Shown in pieces: positions 23,631 through 35,268 of a stretch of DNA of 64,000 nucleotides (position 1 is the first letter of the stretch; each line of letters opens with the position of its first letter). The DNA is from Adineta ricciae. Lineage: Eukaryota > Rotifera > Eurotatoria > Adinetida > Adinetidae. The position numbers and the translations under genes were made by a program. The notes under the pieces were generated by a model that was not told the origin of the DNA, made no database searches, and saw only the letters and a program-made list of their open reading frames with translations. The stretch lies in the NCBI GenBank assembly GCA_905250025.1, contig CAJNOJ010000091.1, forward strand, positions 186,001-250,000. The letters run 5' to 3'.

Positions 23631-24694
23631 TCAAAGAAAATACGGCGTCGTCGTTTTCGATGGGACAACTCGTTGATCTTCAGGAACGGCATTGAATAAC
23701 TTCGTCTCATGATTCGTAGCTGTATGAAAAGCAAGAATAGCAGCGATATTCCCACAACGATAGCAATAATTGGGTGCTGACCATACAGTCACAAGATGTT
23801 CGTCGAACATGAATTTAATACCTAGAAGAAAAATACGACAGACTGTCGAACGGAAAAAGCGAAAAAAAAGAATGCAAATTTTACCTTCTTGAACAAGTTG
23901 ATGTGCACGACAAATCAAACTTAATTGATTATTATGCATGAATTGACTTGTTGGTTTTTCACCGAACAACCATCCTGCACCGCGTGGTGATATTGCCCAC
24001 CAATCAATATCATCGGGATCGGACCACATCAAGTCACAGAAACCACCATGATGAGGAATTTCTTGATCACGTTCAATCGTGCGCATTTGATCAATTGTAC
24101 CTATATTTGGTGAAAGTCCACCTAGAAAAACACAAATATCAACGAATCCAATCAATGCGTTTTTCCTTCGCTATTCAAATGTTTACCATGAATACATAAA
24201 ACTTCATTATCAATCAATGCACCAATTGGCATAAGATCAAATAAACGACAACAAAATCTCCATAAATTGGCATTGCCATATTTTTTCATACATTCATCAT
24301 AAAATCCATAAACTTGAGTTACTTGTCGTGATTCATGATTACCACGTAACAACGTTACACGATCGGGCCATTTAGCTTTGAAAACAAGTAATTGTGTCAA
24401 TGTTTCTAAACTGTAGTAACCCCGATCGACGAAATCTCCCATGAAGATATACTGCGTGTCGGGCGGATAGCCTCCGGTACGAAATAATTCTTGAACATCA
24501 TAATATTGCCCATGCAAATCGCCACAGATGGTTACTGGAGAGAAAACGGGTTGAACATTCGATTCTTCAAAGAAAATATCTGAGATAATTGTGCATAATT
24601 GTTTAAAGTCCGTTTCAGGCAAATATTTGCAATCTTTAATCCATTCAATCCATCGATCGATGTCTCCATTCGTATTGGAATGATTTTCAATCAT
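23631..24694 (-). CDS. PPP6C: Serine/threonine protein phosphatase 6 catalytic subunit
   Basis: Three exons: 24187-24694, 23885-24121, 23631-23821; introns of 65 and 63 bases; 311 residues, against about 305 in the human enzyme. All PPP-family metal and phosphate motifs are intact: [30 protein letters not shown], and [11 protein letters not shown], where the metal-dependent core ends. The N-terminal [15 protein letters not shown] and the C-terminus TTTPYFL point to PP6 rather than PP4 or PP2A. It dephosphorylates phospho-Ser/Thr in signalling and cell-cycle proteins with SAPS-type partners. The start at 24694 lies only 123 bases after the U2AF35 stop on the same strand, and three bases behind a TTTATTATTTCAG acceptor. 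Confidence 0.95.
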
Positions 24695-24697
24695 GAT

Positions 24698-24722
24698 CTG
24701 AAATAATAAACAACACAAATTT
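24698..24722 (-). other. Splice acceptor immediately before the PP6 start codon
   Basis: Read on the minus strand the sequence TTGTGTTGTTTATTATTTCAG is followed by ATC and then the PP6 ATG. Upstream in the same 123-base gap are AATAAA-type poly-A signals for U2AF35. Poly-A signal followed by an acceptor is the usual layout of a trans-spliced operon junction. Confidence 0.5.
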
Positions 24723-24817
24723 ATTTATTAGAGGTTTTTTTTTTGTTTTCCGCAGTTCAATTTATTCCAATGAATAGAAAATGTTTATTTTTGTTATTCT
24801 GAATTGTGACTTTTCAT

Positions 24818-26011
24818 TTAACGTCGACGATCTCGTTCGCGAGATCGTGAACGATCGCGAGATTGTGACCGCGAACCACCATGTGTCTTCTTCTGACGCC
24901 GTTGATACAGACGTTTTCGCAGGTCTTTCGAAATCTAAACACAACGCAAACTGTACAATGAAAAACTAACATTTCATCTTCACTTACTGGTTTCAGATGC
25001 ATAAAATTACAGAAGCCACCACGAGGACAATCCCTAAGAAAAAAAAACACACCATTTAAGTTTATCAATACTCAGTTTTGAATATGAAGGTTAGCCATGC
25101 GTCTGCCCAAGATAAGTAAAGCCCTTGAAAAAATGTTCAATAAAATCATTTTACTCATATCTGATTAAATACCGTTTAGAGGACGAATATTGTGAACTCA
25201 ACTGAAATAACAAGGCCATCTATAAGATAGGAATGAATGATTCACGATACAAAGGTGAACAATAGCTTACGGAATTCTATCAGAAGAAATATTTAGTTGG
25301 AAATTTGCTTGATAATGACAAGTTTCCTATCTAGAAAGCAATTCAAGAGTCGAAACAGACCTGTGCAAGTGATTTCTGTCAGATAAGGAAAGTTTTCCGG
25401 GAAATAACTGAGCTGATTACACTGAGAGGGTTCATCGAGTGGAATAGCAGAAAAATATCGAAATTTAATTACCCCATTTGATATTGTCGACAACAAGCTT
25501 CATGAAAATCAGTTACAGGACTTAATTCCGCATAGACAGCACGACCATCGAACCAACGATTGTTAAGATCAACAACAGCTTTTTCAGCGTCTTCTTCAAG
25601 ATGGAATTTTACATAACAATTACCTAAATGAAAGGTATGAAAACACATGTCGGCGTCATTTCGAATCAGTTTACCAGCTAAATGTTCCGAAAGATTATCG
25701 CAAATGTTCATCTCTTCGATTTCGCCGTATTTTCGTTCTAATTCAACAAACAATTCTTCGAACGTATCATCGAAATGCTCTTGAATACGTTCTTCAGTAA
25801 TATCATCGGCAATAAATGATTTATCGGCTTTTTGTGAACTATTTTCCAAACTTAAGTACAAATTCTTCAATAAGATGGTTTGACTGAATGTCGGTTTGTT
25901 GTGCAATTTTGAACAATGTTCACCATGTCGACAGGCACCAATTTTAAAGAAAAACGAACAGTTAACTTTATCTTTTTCAGTTCCGAATATCGATGCGAGA
26001 TAGTCAGCCAT
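24818..26011 (-). CDS. U2AF1: U2 small nuclear RNA auxiliary factor, 35-kDa subunit
   Basis: Four exons: 25675-26011, 25473-25623, 24988-25033, 24818-24934; 216 residues against 240 in human. The layout is zinc finger, atypical RRM, zinc finger, RS tail. Finger 1 is in KVNCSFFFKIGACRHGEHCSKLH; the RRM ends with GNCYVKF and RWFDGRAVYAELSPVTDF. Finger 2 runs from CCRQYQ through DCPRGGFCNFMHLKP. A short tail SRSQSRDRSRSRERD follows. The protein recognises the AG at 3' splice sites. The RS/Gly tail is shorter than in vertebrates. Intron 1 is 51 bases, a multiple of three with no in-frame stop, so retention would insert 17 residues into the RRM. The gene is divergent from the HSD17B12-like gene. 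Confidence 0.95.
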
Positions 26012-26245
26012 TTATTTTAATTATCTTCAATATTTGACACCACGTTGTAGACGATGTAAAGAAGACGTGCAAATACAAAACGAACAAACACAATACGTTC
26101 TTTCTTTCTTCTATATCTCATCCAGAGAATATTCTCCGGACGCATTGTATTTCATTGGTCGAAAGTTCATAATAAAAAAACAAATATTTTCTCGTTCTAC
26201 GGACGTTGTTATTTATCAAATAGGTAACCGAAAAATCACTGTGAA
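26012..26245. promoter_or_regulatory. Divergent promoter region, U2AF35 / HSD17B12-like
   Basis: 234 bases separate the two start codons, which point away from each other, so this interval must hold or overlap both promoters and 5' UTRs. No specific factor site is claimed. Confidence 0.5.
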
Positions 26246-27423
26246 ATGGGTTTCTTAGGCGTAACTGGTGCATTTGCACTAGTGTATGTCACTGCACGTT
26301 TCGCTTCGTTTCTCTATCGACTTCTTTGTCCAGTGAAACTCAATATACGAAAATTTGGTGAATGGGCATTGGTTACCGGTTGCACAGATGGTATTGGTAG
26401 AGCATATGCCATTGAGTTAGCTAAACGAGGTAGACAAATATATGATAAAAGATATGAACATTTGTGATTATTGGATATAGGAATGAGCGTGATTTTAATT
26501 AGTCGAACAAAGGAAAAATTAGAACAAGTAGCGAAAGAAATCCATAGCAAAAATGCCAATGTACAAACGAAAACTATCGCTGTTGATTTCACCAGTAAGA
26601 CTAGTAGATTAATGATGTAGGAAGATCGAAGCGTTTTGTTTTATCTAGAAGATAACTCGATCTATTCAACCATTCGTGAGGAAATTCGCGGTTTGGACAT
26701 TGGTGTCTTAGTTAACAATGTTGGAATGTCGTATGATTATCCGGAATTTTTTGATAAAGTAGAAGACAGTGCAAAATTAGTGAACAATATGATTCGATGC
26801 AATGTGGATTCCGTTGCCTATCTCACTCAGATGATCTTGCCAGGTGTGCATTTGCTATTACAAAGACTTTTTCGCAAATTCTTCCTCATTTATATTCGAT
26901 ATTTAGATATGCTACAGAAACATCGTGGTCTTATCGTTAACCTATCGAGTGTCTCCGGCCGACGACCTGTACCTTTATTAGGTCTCTATTCTGGCACAAA
27001 AGGCTTTGTCGATTTATTTTCCAGGTAAGTGAAGTATTGAGATTGCTTTAGAGTAAAATGTTCTTTTGTAGATCATTAGCTGCGGAATGTGCATCACGTG
27101 GTGTATTGATTCAATCATTATGTCCTGGTTTTGTAGTTAGTAAATTATCTGGTATTCGCAAGCCATCTTTATTTTCTCCAACGCCCGAACAATTTGCATC
27201 GAGTGCTATTGATCGTATTTCACTTCCATTTACAACCGGTTACTGGGCACATGATCTTCAAGTAAACTGTGTAACTTTTCTCAAATAAAATAATGTGTTT
27301 CATTTGTGCATTTAGGATTTTGGTCAATCACTCTTACCGGAGTTTCTTTCCAACAAAGTGACAATGTATGTTCTAGGTGGCGTTCGTGCTCGAGCATTGA
27401 AGAAGCGCAATCGTGCACAATAA
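26246..27423 (+). CDS. HSD17B12: Very-long-chain 3-oxoacyl-CoA reductase / 17-beta-HSD type 12-like SDR
   Basis: Six exons: 26246-26429, 26481-26594, 26649-26843, 26907-27024, 27072-27261, 27316-27423; 302 residues. An N-terminal hydrophobic anchor (FLGVTGAFALVYVTARFASF) precedes the short-chain dehydrogenase core. Core motifs are ALVTGCTDGIGRAYA (cofactor TGxxxGIG), VNNVG near residue 117, and NLSSVSGRRPVPLLGLYSGTKG with the catalytic Ser and Tyr-x-x-x-Lys. The end KKRNRAQ is lysine-rich, fitting ER retention. It reduces 3-oxoacyl-CoA during fatty-acid elongation at the ER membrane; some members act on steroids. Exon 3 could start two ways, but only the used acceptor keeps frame. No odd features. 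Confidence 0.9.
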
Positions 27424-29827
27424 ACCAAAATCTCAGTTGACATTTTCAATTTTTCTTCACTGATTTTAACATTTTTTTGTTTTTGTACGTTCGCATCCGT
27501 GTACGGTTACTCTTAGATCTATCCGATGATAATTTCATGACAAACGGTCATATTCCTCTCTTTTCTAAATAAAACTCTTTTGTTTTGCAGCAGCCAACTC
27601 GAAAATTGATATCGGCTCTATGAGCTCAAAAACATCGACATCCATCTAACAAATGAATTAAATATAATTAGAAAAGAGTTATTTTGACAGATTTCATAAT
27701 GTGTTAACTATTTTCTAAAGATAATTAAACATTAAATTCGATTTGACCTTGTCGTACGGCTGAAATATTTTCATAAGAAGTGAATTAGACGAAAGAAACG
27801 ATTTGTTTATTATATAAACAAGTGCAAAACAAAACATTGAATGAGTTTTATATCGCCTGTTCCGCTTGTCTTCAAACAAATAAATCGAGTTAGGAAAAAA
27901 AAGTCAAGTCTGATAGAAATTATCCGGATGAATAGAACGACAAGTTATTCAAAGAAAAGTTAGTTAATAGTAGCTCATTTTTACTATAATTTCATATCTA
28001 GTTTCTTGTTGTTTGACTCCGACTGAAGCCCATTCAATGAGACGCTCAAGGCAATCTTATCGAGAGTTTTTATCTGAGTACGTACACTAATCACTACGCT
28101 CTTTGCTTTGATTAAAAAAAAAGAAGTCTGTCAGAGAAAACTTTTTCAATTGCGTATCCACTGAAATCGTCTAAAAGACGTTCTTTTTTATGTATTTCAT
28201 CATGATATTTCCACGTACAAATTCAATTTCTTCGTCAAATATTATAATTGTATCCTTTGCATGTTGTTCTAACGGAAAATATCCTTTCGAAAAAATACTT
28301 CTCTTGACTAGTAGTCATTATTGTCTATTAAACCAAATAAAATCATTAAGATCAACCATATCAACTTGCTTGTGAAAGAACGAAACGTAGGAGAAGAAGA
28401 AGAAGAAGAAGACAGCGTATCTGTCTTGTCTAATCAATGAATGATAATGCATAGAAGAATAAATTATCAAGACTATTTCATGATGTCTATACATCATCGA
28501 CATCTCGTTTCGGATGCATAAATTAGATTTTCAGACAGCAGCAACAACAACAATAACAGGATAGTAGTCATATTCGTTCAGAAAAAAAATGATGCCTAAG
28601 GATGCTTATGACCCCGTGTGTATACGTACATGTCAGTTCATATTTCTCATTCTATTGTCCATTCGATGGTTTATCGACCCATGACTAATTTAATTAAACA
28701 GACCAGAAAAATGAACTTGACTGGCAAACTAGATCGATATATTTGTAGTTTTTCATTGAAATGAAGACTGTCGTTACATGTTAAATGTACATATAGTTAG
28801 TCTACTCCAATCGTTGAGCTTCCTATTCATTCAATTAGAATCTCGATGTCGAAAGTATTCGCGCTCGATCGACATTAAGACATTTCCGATTTGTCTGTGA
28901 CGGCCGAGAAGCAAAACGAATTAGTTTGTACTAAAGTATTGGCGACATTCTTTTTTTCTCCTTCTTCCCTCTCTTGTCTTCTCATATGCCGCTCGACATT
29001 TCTATTGTATTGAAAATTGGCTGAGTTCATTGTACACACGTATTCAATTCATCTCTAATTTTGTGCGACATACGCAGCTAAATGGAAACATGGCCATGAT
29101 GGTGGAACGAAGAAAAGAACTAGTTCACACACATACTTTTTTGTGCGTATAAAAGACTACGCCTTCTGGTGTCTGTTCTTCTTTTTTTTTCTTCTTCTTC
29201 TTCTTCTTCTCTTCGTTTCTTTTTCCTCCACTCTGTGAAAGAGCGTTCAACCAATTTTTTTCAATGCGATGTCTGCACAAAAATGAGAAAAAGAAAGAAA
29301 ATGTGTGTTCGCTATGCGTCGAAAGGATGCTTCTATCGAACTCCGCCAGTGCCCGTCGAAGATCAAGCGAGAATAATGGAAAATTAAATAGAAGCAAAAG
29401 GGAAGGATGACATGTTCAAAAAAGTCTAAGATTCAATCATCTTAACAGGTAGAAGGGTGTTATTAAATCTGAGAGATTTCTTTTCATTTGCTAGACTACA
29501 AAAGATTATCGAAGAGAAAGTAATCAGTACACGCTATCATCACTCTGCCACAAAAAAAAATCAGTAGAGAGAAAGAGAAAGAGAGCAGAAAAAAAGAATA
29601 AGAATGAGCGTCGAAGAAAAAAAAAAGTCCCGGAAGAGTGTGAGAAAAAGAAACATGGTCTTTCTCTTAACTTCTACTTGATGCACGTCATTCCTTGTTG
29701 TATCCAAAGATACATTGGACTATCGCCAATGACACTTGGATATTGTCTTCTACCAACAAATAATATCTGACTTTTGCTCCATTTCTCTCCGTTTTCAAAG
29801 TTCTCTTTTAGATCTAGTCACTTCATC
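27424..29827. other. Gene-free stretch
   Basis: 2.4 kb without a credible coding frame. GAA and CTT microsatellites lie at about 28391-28411 and 29191-29211, and short ORFs there are low-complexity shadows. It probably contains the regulatory region of the CDK5 activator gene. Confidence 0.5.
29191..29211. repeat. (CTT)n microsatellite
   Basis: Seven CTT units after a T run in non-coding DNA upstream of the CDK5 activator gene. Confidence 0.85.
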
Positions 29828-31375
29828 ATGGGTAATATCTCACCTCGCCAATCAAAATCATATCGTGATGGACTTAATCATCTCTCATCATCAACAACGA
29901 CTGCAAGCACAACTACACCAACGCGTTCGTCATGGAAAAAACAATTGCAAATCATTAATGATACGCTGAACATCAAGAAATTTACTCTGCGACATGCGCA
30001 TGGACGACACAAACGTTACCGAACGAATTTTGATGAAACAAACCATTCGAAGTTAGCAACATCAGTCACCACACAAAATTTTCCCGATCTAACTAAAACC
30101 AATGCGGAAAAATTGCTGAGAGACGAACACACCGAGAATAAATTTCCTTCAGACAATCATTTTACCAAATCATTTAGTTTATTTTCCATGAAACAACCAA
30201 TGACAGATATAACAAATAAAGAGATTATGACAAAATCAATTACAGCGAATATTAAAGAAAAAGATGAGATATTACAAGAGCAACAACTGACATCGAATAG
30301 CTCGACAAAGAACTACAAACAGCAAGAAAAGATTTTACTGAAAGAAAATCAAACAACAGATGTTTCCATTCAATACAAACGACGACACAAATGTGAAATA
30401 ACCACAGGTGAATATTCCAGCAACAAATTTCAAAAATCTTTTGTTAATCTATATTTTCACTCCTCCGTCTCCAGAGATTTCATTCGGGAGGGAAAATCGA
30501 CATATGTCATGCTTATAAAGAAGTTTCCCATGAGTGATTTGAAATTCAAATCTCTGTTTGATTTGATGAGGTAGTCGACAATGAACAGAAATAGATTACA
30601 TAATACACAGATTGAATAACGCAATTACTGATCAATCATTACTAAAACAGAACAATCCACTTCGAAAGTCTGAACTTTATCACTTTTTCTTTCTTTAGTA
30701 TCCAATTCACTCGTTAATAAACGTCATTCCGCATTCATTGCTCCGTCATATCATTTATCAAAATCTCAATCACAATACTATCATCATCCCAATCATATTC
30801 AATTGTCTTCCTATACAACATTAACCAACGGTTTATCATCGAGCACGAAACACATTCGTACGATAGAAAAGCACACGACTCGAAAGACGATCATTCAAGC
30901 ATCAACGAATGAATTACTTCGATGTTTAGGCGAATACTTATGTTCCTGTTGCTCACATTTATTACCCATCCTCGATCCATTGGATTGTATTTTATGGATA
31001 AAAAGTGCTGATCGTCAATTGATTCTACAAGGTTGGCAAGAACAAGTCTTTGTGAATCCGGCAAATATTGTTTTCGTCTATCTTCTCGTACGTGAAACAT
31101 TAACATATGTTATCCCGTCGATAACAATTAAAAATGTCACGGAATTACATGCGATTATCTTAACGTGTTTATATCTCGCATTTAGTTACATGGGAAATGA
31201 AATAACATATCCATTGAAGCCTTTCGTTACTGACAATGAGACGCGTGATGTGTTTTGGCAACGCGTTGTGTTAATCATGGCTCGTTTGAGTTCGAAAATG
31301 TTGGCGATCAATCAAAATCCGAAGTTTTTTACTGAATGTTTTTCCGAATTGAAAACTTATAATCTAGTCCGTTAA
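29828..31375 (+). CDS. CDK5R1: Cyclin-dependent kinase 5 activator (p35-like)
   Basis: Two exons, 29828-30407 and 30699-31375, with a 291-base intron; 418 residues. The start MGNISPRQS puts Gly at position 2 in a plausible myristoylation context, as in p35, which is held at membranes that way. The long N-terminal half is Ser/Thr/Lys-rich and unconserved. The C-terminal half is the cyclin-fold activator: QASTNELLRCLGEYLCSCC, then LQGWQEQVFVNPANIVFVYLL, CLYLAFSYMGNEITYPLKPF, and MARLSSKMLAINQNPKFFTE. These match the CDK5-binding domain across its length. It activates CDK5 in neurons without cyclin-type phosphorylation. The first exon reads on in frame past the donor to a stop at 30574, but only the spliced form keeps the conserved domain. 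Confidence 0.92.
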
Positions 31376-31436
31376 TGAAATCTGGTTTTTTTTATTTGTG
31401 CAATAAAGAATGATATAAAACTCGAAGCGAAAAGGA

Positions 31437-31970
31437 TCATTTTTCTTGTGCATTTGTATTATTTAGCGATGGATTGCTCATGCCATCATGACGAAGATCA
31501 AACATCGTGTTGATTTGATATGTTATATCACGTAGTGTATCGATGATGAGTTTTAATTGAATTTGTTTCTCATTAAGAATTTCTTCATAGATAGATTTCT
31601 GTTTCAATAAACGTTCTAATTCGGGATTGTTTGTGGCAGTTGTTGGTTCACGATTGATTACGTATTCATGAATTTCACGTAGACGGGAGAACAAATGTCG
31701 TAAGGAAATAAATTGAGTTGTGATATCGTTTAAAGTGCCTTCGAAGCGCGTGCGTTTATCAGCAAGATTCTGGGCTTGTTGTTGTTGATGACTCGGGTTC
31801 GGTAGATGTGCAATTGGACGCGCTAGTTGAGAGAGCCAAACGCAAATTTCAGCTGGTTTTCCAACTAATTCTTGAACAGTTTCCTGGCATTGACGAATGC
31901 AAGCGAGACGACTCAATGGCTCGGACTGGCCACTAGTCGTTAGTTTTAATGAGGATGAAGAGGAATGCAT
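31437..31970 (-). CDS. MED30: Mediator complex subunit 30
   Basis: A single exon of 177 residues, close to the human length of 178. CIRQCQETVQELVGKPAEI at about residue 24 matches the conserved start of MED30. The second conserved part is the C-terminal coiled coil KQKSIYEEILNEKQIQLKLI and IDTLRDITYQINTMFDLR. Between them lie a Gln run (HQQQQA) and RTRFEGTLNDITTQFISL. MED30 belongs to the metazoan Mediator head/middle and links activators to RNA polymerase II. It is convergent with the CDK5 activator gene, with about 60 bases between stops. Confidence 0.85.
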   Translation of the reverse strand: MHSSSSSLKLTTSGQSEPLSRLACIRQCQETVQELVGKPAEICVWLSQLARPIAHLPNPSHQQQQAQNLADKRTRFEGTLNDITTQFISLRHLFSRLREIHEYVINREPTTATNNPELERLLKQKSIYEEILNEKQIQLKLIIDTLRDITYQINTMFDLRHDGMSNPSLNNTNAQEK

Positions 31971-33366
31971 GAAGAAAATCTAGAAGGATACTTTTATCAG
32001 ATTTCATCAGACTAAACAACCTCAAGTGTGAGAATATGAAATAAAATATGAACAGTGAGCTTTTATTTTTTGTGTCGAAGGAGAAATTCAATGGAATATT
32101 TTATTAAGTATACGATATGAATTTGATCTATCACGTTGCTTACGTCATTCGATAAGAAATAGATTCTCCTTTGATGTGAATTATTTATTAATGCTGATAA
32201 ATACACGTAAATACGCAAAACTCATTAAAATCAAATACGTTCCTTCCGTTATTTAACATGTAGTTCATTATGGTTAATAACACTTGTCGTTACTCTTCTA
32301 CGTTTAGAAAAAAGCGTTTCTATTCATGATGATTTTGGAGTGATGAGGCTTTTCATAAGAAATAAGGTGACTGGTATTCGAAAGGATTTCCAGTGAATGT
32401 CTTCTCATTTCACATTCCCGTGAACTTCGAAATCTTATCAGTGCATTTCCATCTTGATGCTTATCGTTAAACTACAAAGAACGTGTCATCATGATTCTAC
32501 GTTCTTCGAGTTGATCTCATTTAGGAAGAGAATCTTTATCAAGAGGACACGGTCGAAGACAAATATATAGGCACTTGAGAATAGGAGATTTCATCTAGAA
32601 CTATTGCCCTATGTAATCATCGGCATCAAAGTCAACAAGTTTATTCTGAAGATAAGATCTAAGATCGAGATAATTAGATTTAAACTAATGAAAAACTTTG
32701 CTTAAACGCGGAAACATCTACTTTTTTCGAATAAAAGATGCTCATCATCAAAAGATTCTGCTACACTTTATCCAACCCTACATGACCGACAATTGATTAT
32801 TTAACAACCTAAACTCACCGTACTAACTAAAAGGCAAATATTATTTTAAAAAATCTTTCTTTGTCTGTCAAATTTTCCCCCAAGAAAAAACTCTGTCGGT
32901 CGATTGGTCATTTCATTTTCCAACGATGAAATCTTCTCTCTAGTGACATCTGTCTTCGTTAATGTAAACAAGAAAAATAATTTTAGCTTCTCTCGATGTA
33001 AATTACTAAAATCAGGATGGTAAGAAGTTGTTTATTTGGAAAGTAATCGGAACAACTATCATTTGCCGATTGATTCACATCAACAATGGCAACGTTGAGA
33101 AAAAAGACGAGAACAAACAAAAAAATATAAAAGGTATTCTCCTCCATGTTCTCTCATTTTTGACGTTATTCTAGATCAATTTTGCGATGTTTTTGTGATA
33201 AGCTTAGTTCTCCTTGATTTACACCATTCTTTCAATTCAAGAATCATTTTTCTCTGTAAACATATCAGTGTGTGTATTCTTGTTTTGTTTTGTTTGAAAT
33301 TTTATGCTCTTTTGTTGTTGATTTTCCTTGTCAAATCTCGCGCTCGATGATCGTCGTTTTTCTCTA
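31971..33366. other. Gene-free stretch, divergent MED30 / WTAP
   Basis: 1.4 kb between two start codons pointing away from each other. AT-rich with no credible ORF. Promoters of MED30 and WTAP should lie here. Confidence 0.5.
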
Positions 33367-34375
33367 ATGGACTTAACTAATAATCTAATTAATCCCAATA
33401 CTGCGCCAACCACGTCGAATTCAACGACAACAACAAATCCATTGAAACGCGTTCGACTTGAAAGTGACGATTGGAGTGAGAAAACTCCGCGATCACGTCT
33501 ACTTGAACGTTGGAAAGAACAAGATTTATACATTGATTACTTAGAATCACGAGTACATCAATTACAACAATCGATTGAGTCAAATGAACTTGTACGGGAG
33601 AAAGAAGCCGAGTGTAATAAATTGAAATCTTTACTTAATTATCGGTTTTTAACGAAAACAACTCAACAACAAGCGTTGGTAAATTGAATAAACTCGATTG
33701 GGATAGTTATTTTTTTATTGATTTCTTTCTTTCAAAAGGATCAAATGCGTGATATGATGCAAACACCATCCTTAGCTCGACTTAGACAAACTTATTTAGA
33801 TCCATCGATTAATCTTATCTATGGACAAATGCGTGAAGAGATCGAAAATAGTCGAAAAGCATGTGATGAGGCACAAAATGAACTACGAGCGTGGCAGTTC
33901 ACAGCAGACAGGTAAAGATCAAATAGATCATTTCGTTCGTATATCTCTTCATGATTCGTAGTAAAACTGGCAAAATGCTTATGGCGAGATGTAAAAAACT
34001 ACTCGAAGAAAATGAACAATTAGGAAAAATTGTTTCGTCAGATAATGTAGCGAAATTAGAAAGTGAAATCGCTCTACAAAATCGACTTATATCAAACATA
34101 AAAGATGCACAAACAGGTAAGTTGAGAATGTTCAGTTGGAAAAGAAACGAAGTTCATGGATTTGTTTAGATTATGAAGAGATTATGTTAGACATGGATAC
34201 AAATATGGATGCAATGTCCAATGCATTGCTTCACATGCGACATCAATTATCTGAATCACATCGACAAATCAGTTTGTTAAATGAAGAAAATGCTCGTTTG
34301 AAAACTTTTTGTCAATCAACAACTAATACTCTCAACACACCGAATGGAATTTCTCTTTCTGATTCACCGTTGTGA
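33367..34375 (+). CDS. WTAP: WTAP / Fl(2)d, regulatory subunit of the m6A methyltransferase complex
   Basis: Four exons: 33367-33678, 33739-33911, 33962-34116, 34170-34375; introns 50-60 bases; 281 residues. KRVRLESDDWSEK near the N-terminus matches the nuclear-localisation and start segment of WTAP. The long coiled coil follows, with family signatures SLARLRQTYLDPSINLIY, AQNELRAWQFTADSKTGK, and MLMARCKKLLEENEQLGK. WTAP scaffolds METTL3/METTL14 in nuclear speckles and influences splicing. The protein ends soon after the coil, lacking the roughly 100-residue Ser-rich tail of the 396-residue human form. An upstream in-frame ATG at 33304 runs into a stop, so 33367 is used; a 5' non-coding exon cannot be excluded. 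Confidence 0.9.
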
Positions 34376-35268
34376 TGATATTTGTGCCGATAATGTTGTA
34401 TTTATTTTTCTTGGTTCTTCTCTTTCTATCATCTAAATCTTTCTTTCTTGGTTGCATATGTAACAATGTGTTTTTGTATGTAAAAAAAAAACAATGTGAT
34501 CCTTGTCTAGAAGAAATAAACAAAAGTACAACGCCATCACCTCTAACATTTCTTCTATGATAACAAACAAGTTACCGTGATCATCAAGTTTAGTTACTGT
34601 ATGCTTTGTTTTACAAGAGATGAAGAAAAGAGAGTTCGTGTTCTTGAGATTGATCATGTTCATGATGCATGTTTGATACAGGAAAGATTAGACTCAAATC
34701 TTTCTTATACTTTTTTTGTAGTTTACCGACGAAAACTTATTTGAGTGATTGTTTTCCTCTTAGGTTTCGGCTAAAGACATTTCTATTTTCAATGTACCCC
34801 GTAGTTATCTTTTAGTAATTTATGAAAGAATTAATGAACCATGTTAATTACTTTTGCAATCGGTACAGACTTATGTATTTAATCAGTGAAGTTCCGTTTT
34901 TTTTGTCTTCTTTTCTATGCTGAACATTTTCGTGTTGTTTTCCCTCTTTTTGGATAAACCAGAAACCAAAAAAGATGGAAGTATAGGGGAGATTCCCATT
35001 TATATGACTTTTTATCATTGGATATGCACAATATTGCGCGTGAAATACTGGAATGTTCGCCTCGATGATATTTATTGTCAGTTTTGACATTTAGTATAAT
35101 TAATTTATCACTTGAAGATATCAATAACAAGTGTATTTGTTGATTGAATAGATTATACGAGTTTATTTTCAACTAAGAAAAAAGTTATGGTCTAGCAAGC
35201 TATTTTTTCAATCAAAGTTCAACTAACTAAATGAAAGCCGTTAGAAAAAAGTGATTCTTATTGAAAAT
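34376..35268. other. Gene-free stretch, convergent 3' regions
   Basis: 893 bases between the WTAP stop and the DUF4139-like stop. Only short ORFs without motifs. Contains both 3' UTRs. Confidence 0.5.

Noticed and set aside
28391-28411. Regular GAA units that might suggest a repeat array
   Set aside because: A plain trinucleotide microsatellite without spacers; no CRISPR array is expected or seen in this eukaryotic DNA.
30408-30574. Read-through extension of CDK5 activator exon 1
   Set aside because: Open frame but without family similarity; splicing at GTGAAT (30408) restores the conserved activator domain.
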